The position numbers were made by a program, and so were the translations under genes. A stretch of DNA of 64,000 bases, from NCBI RefSeq assembly GCF_963676685.1, contig NC_092346.1, positions 97,019,917 to 97,083,916 on the forward strand, given 5' to 3'. Within the stretch, counting starts at the first letter, position 1, and each line of letters opens with the position of its first letter. The DNA comes from Mytilus edulis (Eukaryota > Mollusca > Bivalvia > Mytilida > Mytilidae). A model generated the notes under the pieces. It made no database searches and was not told the DNA's origin. It saw nothing but the letters and a program-made list of their open reading frames with translations. This document shows positions 56,662 to 64,000 of this stretch, piece after piece.

Positions 56662-59087
56662 CAGCCCGTAACAGAGAAGTGATCTTTACCGTCAAAATTA
56701 GCTACGTTATCGACAAACTTAATTGAGTAAAGACCGAACTATTGGTTCTTTAACGTTAAAAAGATTGAGAATGCTGACAAACTTTCATGTGTCGATAATC
56801 AAGTTTAATACCGATAATATTGAAAACAATTCTAATAATATGAAACAAAATATGTCCATGCACCATTTCGTTTGGGCGAAAATTAGTCATTTCTTCAAAG
56901 TCAGAACAGAAAAAAAAGATTTATGGAAGGACTTCATGATAGTATTATTTTCTTCACAATTTTACCCAAAACTAAAAGAAATATACTGGTAATCAATTAA
57001 AAAGGTGTTTGATAGGAATGAAGTCCTTTATTTTTTCGGACTACAATGTGTACCGTATGTGTGATGGATTTGAATTCAATCAATAACTTTGAAATGTTTT
57101 CTCATATGTATACACAAAAGGGAGGACTGGTATTTGTACTTCTGTTAGAATATGTCTTCGTCCGTTTCACATGCCAAACTACCAGGCCCCTTCCTCCATG
57201 AAAATTAAATGGTCCGTGGCAAAAATAAAAAAATCCCACATGTTCAACTTCAAAATTTGATTCTATTCTTAACTGTCGGATAATATACTAGGATACCATA
57301 GAAAATGTCCTCAGTATGGGACGATTCTGTACTCATACTTCACGCGTAGTTGGGTACAAGTCTCCTCGTAGTGAACGCACACGACTACGCGTGCAGTAAA
57401 AAGTGTACTCTTACGTCGGATACCGGACAGTTTCTCTGTTATATCTGTACTTTATCAAATACATGTACATGTTAATATTTACTTAATATTAAATAGGTAA
57501 AAATTATTGCTGAAAGCCTGTTCAGGGTTTCTTTCTTGTGTATGATTATATAATTTTTCACATACCTGAACTCATTGACGATAATTAATGTAAGGTGCTC
57601 TATTAGAAAAAAAGGGATTTCTAGTCCAGGTTTAAAAAAGAAATTTCGCCTTTTCTTGAGCCTGTTTTGTACATTCAGTTTAACAGATATGATCCAATGG
57701 AAATTTTCACATGGAACTTCGGTAAATAGGAAAATGAAAAGGTATGGGGTAATTTACATAGAGACCACACTCCATCCATGAGAAAAACAGAGGAATTTAA
57801 AAATCTAGAGGTCTCCACAAGGCTTTCAAGAAGGGTGGAATCTCACTCCTTCTGAAAAGCTCTAAATCGCCCCAACGAGTACATAAGTTTGGTCATCAAG
57901 AGATTCTGGTTTCTCTTTTTGTGTGTCATAAACATTCAATTCGGATTTTAATTTAATTTACCGTACATTCAATCTTAGGACGGTCAGAACATTTTAAGGA
58001 CGCAACAGATCGAAGTACAATTTTAAGTAGTACATAGATGTGCAATAATTCAACTTCCTGTACATGTTCATGAAGTTCTAAATTTTGAATTTTGATTTCT
58101 TTAAAAAAAACACCATTTTTTGACAATAAAAAATCTCAAAATGTCCGTTAAAAATGAAAAAGTTTGACTATGAAAAATCACATATCTAAGAAAAGCAGTC
58201 GTTTAATTGATTATAAGAAAGTTTCAGTATATCATGTCAAATTTCTTTAATTTGAGAGTTTTCCTTTAGTTAGAAATGTAGCACCATGTCTGATGGTGAA
58301 ATAAAAATGAAAGTCTCAGAAAGTGGTGAATTAGTTTCCATAAATGACAGATGAATCGGGCCAAGCTTAGTAACTTACAGTAAACAGACTACTGTAACAT
58401 CGACGCACTGGTCGAACTGTTTAAAAGATTTGTGTTTATGACCAAAAATTTATATACAACTTCATTTATAAATTAATCTGAATTTCATAGCGCGTCGTCA
58501 CAATAATGAAAGTTATATAAAAAAAATCTATAACCAGCAGATCTATACTTCCATAAAGAAAGTATTCTTGTACAAAAAAGATTTTATCGAGGTCGCACCA
58601 ACTGTTTCTACAGCTAAGATCAGTTAGATGTAACATGATCTCGTCGATTCGCACGACGAAGCCATTGTTTATGACAGAACACATATTCAGACAGAACGCA
58701 CATTCTAGATTATGTATTTTTGTTTCCGTCAGTTCGAAAGTATTTGATTATTTCAACTACTTTGTATTTCATAATATGTGTCATGAACAAAGATATATGT
58801 TCGATTGAATAATAAATTCCTCGTAACAAATGATAGAAATTTCGGAACCCGTATTTGATCCTTTATACCGTTAAAATGAAAATGCCAATGACGGAGGTTG
58901 ATTATAAAAACGTTTTACTGTGTTAAAAAAACTTCGACTTAAACATTGAAAACTTACACGTTGGACATGAAATATTTTGTCGATGAAGAAAATTAAATTA
59001 TATCACTTCTGAAATAAGTTTGTCGATAACGTAACTTATTCTGACGGTAAAGAAACGCGAATTCGATCACTACTCTGTTACGGGCTG
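56662..59087. mobile_element. 2.4-kb TIR element with cagcccgtaacagag ends, TA target
   Basis: The left end CAGCCCGTAACAGAGAAGTG and the right end read from the other strand (CAGCCCGTAACAGAGTAGTG) match. The match continues inward with indels through ttaccgtca and acgttatcgacaaact, about 70 bp in all. TA lies outside both ends (56660-56661, 59088-59089). Interior ORFs (56723-56992 +, 58466-58684 -) are under 90 residues and show no transposase motif I recognise. Confidence 0.8.
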
Positions 59088-59831
59088 TAGCTCTTGGATC
59101 CAACCTATCATTTAATGATAGAAATTAATAGGGAGATACAGCATCTAAAATGTCCAACCCTTACACCTTACCAGCAACTACAAAATATGCATGCCCCACG
59201 CCAGGAACCGTTTAAAAAGTGCACCTTTCACTTATTTTATGTTTTTAGTCCTAAAAAGGGGCCAATTTTTTTTTAGCCTCGCTCAATTCGGCGATCTTTA
59301 CAAACTACAGCCCCTCTTTCAAAAAACCTGAATCCGCCCCTGTTTATAGCTGACTATGCAGTTGGCTTTTGCTCATTGTTGAATGTCGGTAGAACCTCGC
59401 CCTTCCCTAGTTTCTCAGCCTCATACAAAAAAGTTTATATTTTCCTGACATTGACCTAATATTGTATATTTATACAGGTATTACGATTATTCACACATTT
59501 TGTTTTCTTTCAACATGAAATAAATGAGATCTAGAATAATGGTATTGCACGTGTACGTTATCTGTTATACATATGTAAGACATGTTGATACATCTGAGAG
59601 AGCCCGTTCATTGCTAATTGTTGCCTTTTTACACTTGGTAATTTGAATATTCGTTTTAGTATGTTAAAAATGAAATATGAGAATTTGGGTCAAATCGGCG
59701 AACATGAATTCGAGTGCCCTTTAGATATTGGTTACGAAATACTTTTGTTTCAGACATCATCGATGAGACATATACAAGTCCAAACTGTCACCGAGGACAC
59801 ATTATTTGGGATACATTTTTCAAAAAGAATG

Positions 59832-62175
59832 GCGAAAGATACCAGATTGACATTCAAACTCATCTGAATGTATTCTTGGCGATATTAACGTCGAGATACC
59901 AGATGGACATCCAAACTCCTCTGATTGTATTCTTGGCGATATTAACGTCGAGATATCAGATGGACATCCAAACTCATCTGATTGTATTCTTGGCGATATT
60001 AACGTCGAGATACCAGATGGACATTCAAACTCATCTGATTGTATTCTTGGCGATATTAACGTCGAGATACCAGATGGACACCCAAACTGCTCTGATTGTA
60101 TTCTTGGCGATATTAACGTCGAGATACCAGATGGACACCCAAACTCATCTGATTGTATTCTTGGCGATATTAACGTCGAGATACCAGATGGACATTCAAA
60201 CTGCTCTGATTGTATTCTTGGCGATATTAACGTCGAGATACCAGATGGACATCCAAACTCATCTAATTGTATTCTTGGCGATATTAACGTCGAGATATCA
60301 GATGGACACCCAAACTCCTCTGATTGTATTCTTGGCGATATTAATGTCGAGATATCAGATGGACATCCAAACTCATCTGATTGTATTCTTGGCGATATTA
60401 ACGTCGAGATACCAGATGGACATTCAAACTCCTCTGATTGTATTCTTGGCGATATTAACGTCGAGATACCAGATGGACACCCAAACTCATCTGATTGTAT
60501 TCTTGGCGATATTAACGTCGAGATACCAGATGGACATTCAAACTCCTCTGATTGTATTCTTGGCGATATTAACGTCGAGATACCAGATGGACATCCAAAC
60601 TCATCTGATTGTATTCTTGGCGATATTAACGTCGAGATACCAGATGGACACCCAAACTCATCTGATTGTATTCTTGGCGATATTAACGTCGAGATACCAG
60701 ATGGACACCCAAACTCATCTGATTGTATTCTTGGCGATATTAATGTCGAGATATCAGATGGACATCCAAACTCATCTGATTGTATTCTTGGCGATATTAA
60801 CGTCGAGATACCAGATGGACATTCAAACTGCTCTGATTGTATTCTTGGCGATATTAACGTCGAGATACCAGATGGACATCCAAACTCATCTAATTGTATT
60901 CTTGGCGATATTAACGTCGAGATATCAGATGGACACCCAAACTCATCTGATTGTATTCTTGGCGATATTAACGTCGAGATATCAGATGGACATCCAAACT
61001 CATCTGATTGTATTCTTGGCGATATTAACGTCGAGATACCAGATGGACATCCAGACTCCTCTGATTGTATTCTTGGCGATATTAACGTCGAGATACCAGA
61101 TGGACACCCAAACTCATCTGATTGTATTCTTGGCGATATTAACGTCGAGATACCAGATGGACATTCAAACTCCTCTGATTGTATTCTTGGCGATATTAAC
61201 GTCGAGATACCAGATGGACATCCAAACTCATCTGATTGTATTCTTGGCGATATTAACGTCGAGATACCAGATGGACACCCAAACTCATCTGATTGTATTC
61301 TTGGCGATATTAACGTCGAGATACCAGATGGACACCCAAACTCATCTGATTGTATTCTTGGCGATATTAACGTCGAGATATCAGATGGACATCCAAACTC
61401 ATCTGATTGTATTCTTGGCGATATTAATGTCGAGATATCAGATGGACATCCAAACTCATCTGATTGTATTCTTGGCGATATTAACGTCGAGATACCAGAT
61501 GGACACCCAAACTCATCTGATTGTATTCTTGGCGATATTAACGTCGAGATATCAGATGGACATCCAAACTCATCTGATTGTATTCTTGGCGATATTAACG
61601 TCGAGATATCAGATGGACACCCAAACTCATCTGATTGTATTCTTGGCGATATTAACGTCGAGATATCAGATGGACATCCAAACTCATCTGATTGTATTCT
61701 TGGCGATATTAACGTCGAGATACCAGATGGACATCCAAACTCATCTAATTGTATTCTTGGCGATATTAACGTCGAGATACCAGATGGACACCCAAACTCA
61801 TCTGATTGTATTCTTGGCGATATTAACGTCGAGATATCAGATGGACATCCAAACTCATCTGATTGTATTCTTGGCGATATTAACGTCGAGATACCAGATG
61901 GACACCCAAACTCATCGGATTGTATTCTTGGCGATATTAACGTCGAGATATCAGATGGACATCCAAACTCATCTGATTGTATTCTTGGCGATATTAACGT
62001 CGAGATACCAGATGGACACCCAAACTCATCTGATTGTATTCTTGGCGATATTAACGTCGAGATACCAGATGGACACCCAAACTCATCGGATTGTATTCTT
62101 GGCGATATTAACGTCGAGATATCAGATGGACACCCAAACTCATCGGATTGTATTCTTGGCGATTTTAACGTCGAG
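59832..62175 (+). repeat. 57-bp tandem array, about 41 copies, open on both strands
   Basis: The unit reads aacgtcgagataccagatgg, then acatccaaactcatctgatt, then gtattcttggcgatatt (57 bp). It is a multiple of three without stops in one forward and one reverse frame. This produces an 849-residue forward ORF (59714-62263; unit TSRYQMDIQTHLIVFLAIL) and a 795-residue reverse ORF (59820-62207; core LISPRIQSDEFGCPSG). Variation is confined to a few positions (tac/tat, cat/cac/att, tcat/tcct/tgct). I interpret the ORFs as products of the array, not proven genes. The forward ORF's non-repeated start (59755-59830) follows a tttgtttcag acceptor-like site, so an exon cannot be fully excluded. Confidence 0.93.
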
Positions 62176-62424
62176 AAACAAATATGACAGACAACAACCA
62201 ACGACAATCACTGAATACGTTATTATTATTTTGAGATATCTCAGGAAGATAAGTTTTAACTAATGGGAATATGCTCTTGAAATATAGATTATTTATACCG
62301 TCACCAGGTTCCTTACTTTGGGCGGATTCATAAAGATTGTGGCGTGGGTTAAACAAACCCTATAACCTTGGACAGGATGAAACAGCACAACTGTAAAGAT
62401 CACTTGGAATGGGCTTGATTCATC

Positions 62425-62580
62425 GGCAACTATAGTACAATTTGATTCATTGACAACTATAGTACAATTTGATTCATTGACAACTATAGTACAATTTGAT
62501 TCATTGACAACTATAGTACAATTTGATTCATTGACAACTATAGTACAATTTGATTCATTGACAACTATAGTACAATTTAA
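62425..62580 (+). repeat. 27-bp tandem repeat, about six copies
   Basis: The unit is gattcattgacaactatagt followed by acaattt. The multiple-of-three length explains the open reverse frame across it. Confidence 0.93.
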
Positions 62581-62595
62581 TACAGATCCTAAAGC

Positions 62596-62668
62596 CACAA
62601 AGTAACTATCAAAGAGTATTCACAGTCACTGAAGTATTCACAGTCACTGAAGTATTCACAGTCACTGA
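62596..62668 (+). repeat. 18-bp tandem repeat, three copies
   Basis: The unit is agtattcacagtcactga, immediately downstream of the 27-bp array. Confidence 0.9.
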
Positions 62669-62792
62669 TGAAGCAAGTTTACATTCACTGTATTTAATGC
62701 TTTTTTTGTATTTTGTATTCTGTACTTATACAGGATTATGAAAACAAATATCGAAAATGTAGTGTTTCATTGATTTGGACAAAAATATTGGA

Positions 62793-62798
62793 TTTATT
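62793..62798 (-). terminator. Candidate poly(A) signal for the six-cysteine precursor gene
   Basis: The plus strand reads tttatt (AATAAA on minus), about 230 bp after the stop codon. Other A/T-rich signals nearby are possible. Confidence 0.35.
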
Positions 62799-63026
62799 TC
62801 AACAAAAATACAAATATGAGATAACAATTCTAAAAAAATAAAATAAAGTTGTTCCTGAAAATCAAAAAGACATTCTTGGCTTTGTTCCACTCATTCAATA
62901 ATATACACGTTAATTACATTCATTCAAAATAAAAATGCATTCCAGTGAGATTCTTGAGAAATATTCTTTGGTTTAATCTGATATGGTGTTTTTCTCTGAA
63001 TTATAAATTCCGTGCCTTTGTTATCA

Positions 63027-63380
63027 TCAGCTATACACTTGTATACAAAACTGCTCTAAAACATCGTCCTCGGCCTTACAACACTGGTCATATAAATCAA
63101 GACTATCATAAAATCTTCCACAAAAGTAACATACAGCGTTATAAGTCTCGTCCACAAGACATCTTGTAGTTTGTATTTTACTAAACACAGATCTTTTCAC
63201 TCTTGTTGAAAAAACTTGTTCATTTCTTTGTAAAAGGGCTTGTTCTGATGATTGACTATTGGATTGCATGCCTTGTCCTGGTGTTTCTTTAAATGACGAG
63301 CGTGTAGGATGACTCGACACAAATGTCACTATTACTGCCAAAAATAAAATAGTCCATAACTCTAAACACGGTACTTTTAA
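63027..63380 (-). CDS. Secreted six-cysteine peptide precursor, main exon
   Basis: The exon follows an acceptor (atttcag) and enters in phase 0 at 63380. It reads LKVPCLELWTILFLAVIVTF then VSSHP, a signal-peptide core with a plausible cleavage after VSS. The initiating Met must be in an upstream exon, since no in-frame ATG precedes the core here. A Ser/Gln-rich linker of about 40 residues ends in RVKR, a furin-type site. The mature C-terminal part is SVFSKIQTTRC..., with cysteines spaced C-x9-C-x2-C-x12-CC-x10-C and stop after IQVYS. Six Cys suggest three disulfides. This organisation fits a neuropeptide/hormone-like or secreted effector precursor; I do not recognise the family. A tentative first exon (Met-Val-Lys-Gln, donor CAA|GTAATT) lies at 63848-63859 on the minus strand. 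Confidence 0.7.
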   Translation of the reverse strand, partial: LKVPCLELWTILFLAVIVTFVSSHPTRSSFKETPGQGMQSNSQSSEQALLQRNEQVFSTRVKRSVFSKIQTTRCLVDETYNAVCYFCGRFYDSLDLYDQCCKAEDDVLEQFCIQVYS

Positions 63381-63389
63381 CTGAAATGA

Positions 63390-64000
63390 AATAAGAAAAT
63401 AAAATATAAATAAAGGTCTATAAAGTTTAAGAGTCTGAAAAGTATATACAAAAAGACACTAAAAAGTTTATAAAAACCGAGTTCATTCAAGGCGTATACT
63501 TGCTTTCTTCACTTTTACGTTTTTTTAAGTATGCGTACCCAATAACAAAATATTGAATAATCAGAAAGCAAAGTCTGCCTAAAAGCGAAAGATCATAAAG
63601 GCTTTTACGATAGGAAATTTCATTATGTCTGTAGACACCTTGTTTAGCTTTAATTTCTCAGTAACGGAAGTCTCTTTTCTGAGATGTCTTTTGGACAATG
63701 GCTAATTAAACAAACAGAATTGCAAAACGGATATCGACTTAGCTTTATTATAGTATCAATACATAATTATTCACAATCTGAAATGCTATCCAAATCATAA
63801 AACAAATAGAGTTGATTCTAATAAGTACGATTTGTTCGATTAATTACTTGTTTTACCATAATGGAGTTTAATGTCCACTCGTAAGTGTTTATTTAGTATC
63901 ACGTGTTCTACTGATGACAAAATATGAGACAATTTACAGACAAGAATTGTAAATATGATCAGAATTCCAGTAACAACTAAACAGCCCATCCTTCCAAAAC
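63390..64000 (-). other. Probable intron / 5' flank of the six-cysteine precursor gene
   Basis: AT-rich, no other coding signal. It contains the tentative four-codon first exon at 63848-63859 (minus). Confidence 0.35.

Noticed and set aside
56723-56992. 89-codon ORF inside the 2.4-kb TIR element as transposase
   Set aside because: No DDE/D residues in the needed spacing or helix-turn-helix recognised, and far too short.
59714-62263. 849-codon forward ORF and 795-codon reverse ORF as two real genes
   Set aside because: Both result from a stop-free 57-bp unit. The array lies next to retroelement-derived sequence, and no promoter or conserved domain is seen. Kept as a repeat, with coding as an open question.
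62293-62598. 101-codon minus-strand ORF with repeated NCTIVVNES
   Set aside because: A translation of the 27-bp tandem repeat. The NxT/S sequons are a by-product.

Overview
The window looks like nuclear DNA from a bivalve mollusc, most likely a mussel (Mytilus-like). It is AT-rich, has spliced genes with long introns, and is full of short interspersed repeats, foldback/TIR elements and tandem arrays. Several of these I recognise from memory as typical of mussel genomes (for example the blocks at 10865-11045, 28125-28345 and 43149-43822). I ran no database search, so the organism call is an inference.

Protein-coding content is low. Five genes are supported. (1) On +, the 3' end of a glutamine-rich coregulator-like gene, with coding exons 3-174, 5515-5713 and 8778-9099 and a long 3' UTR to a poly(A) signal at 10635-10640. 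(2) On +, a single coding exon (15087-16100) for a basic protein made of about seven 36-residue repeats, unrecognised. (3) On +, a two-exon innexin/pannexin-type channel gene (18685-18817 joined to 21850-23327, phase-compatible). (4) On -, an FkbM-type methyltransferase with an N-terminal membrane anchor (35246-36250). (5) On -, the main exon of a secreted six-cysteine peptide precursor (63027-63380). A 50-residue Cys4 ORF (39714-39866) lies inside a TTAA-flanked element. Non-LTR and other retroelement fragments lie at 2985-3880, 43149-43822 and 50655-51190.

The rest is mostly repeats. At 768-4620, 28622-30225 and 32515-33665 there are copies of one composite family built from nested tandem repeats. 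At 24310-27960 a decayed satellite-like array carries two cleanly nested TIR insertions. From 39278 to 59087 there are several TIR elements, three of them (25646-26960, 51371-53136, 53913-55043) with short tandem motifs mirrored at their two ends. At 59832-62175 there is a 41-copy, 57-bp array that is open on both strands.

The most unusual feature is at 18792-20650. The exon 1/intron 1 junction of the channel gene, including its 5' splice site, is itself the unit of a 39-bp tandem array. This places about twenty near-identical GGTAAGTAC donors in a row. The first seven are in frame with exon 2 and would add 0 to 6 hydrophobic 13-residue modules to the first membrane segment.
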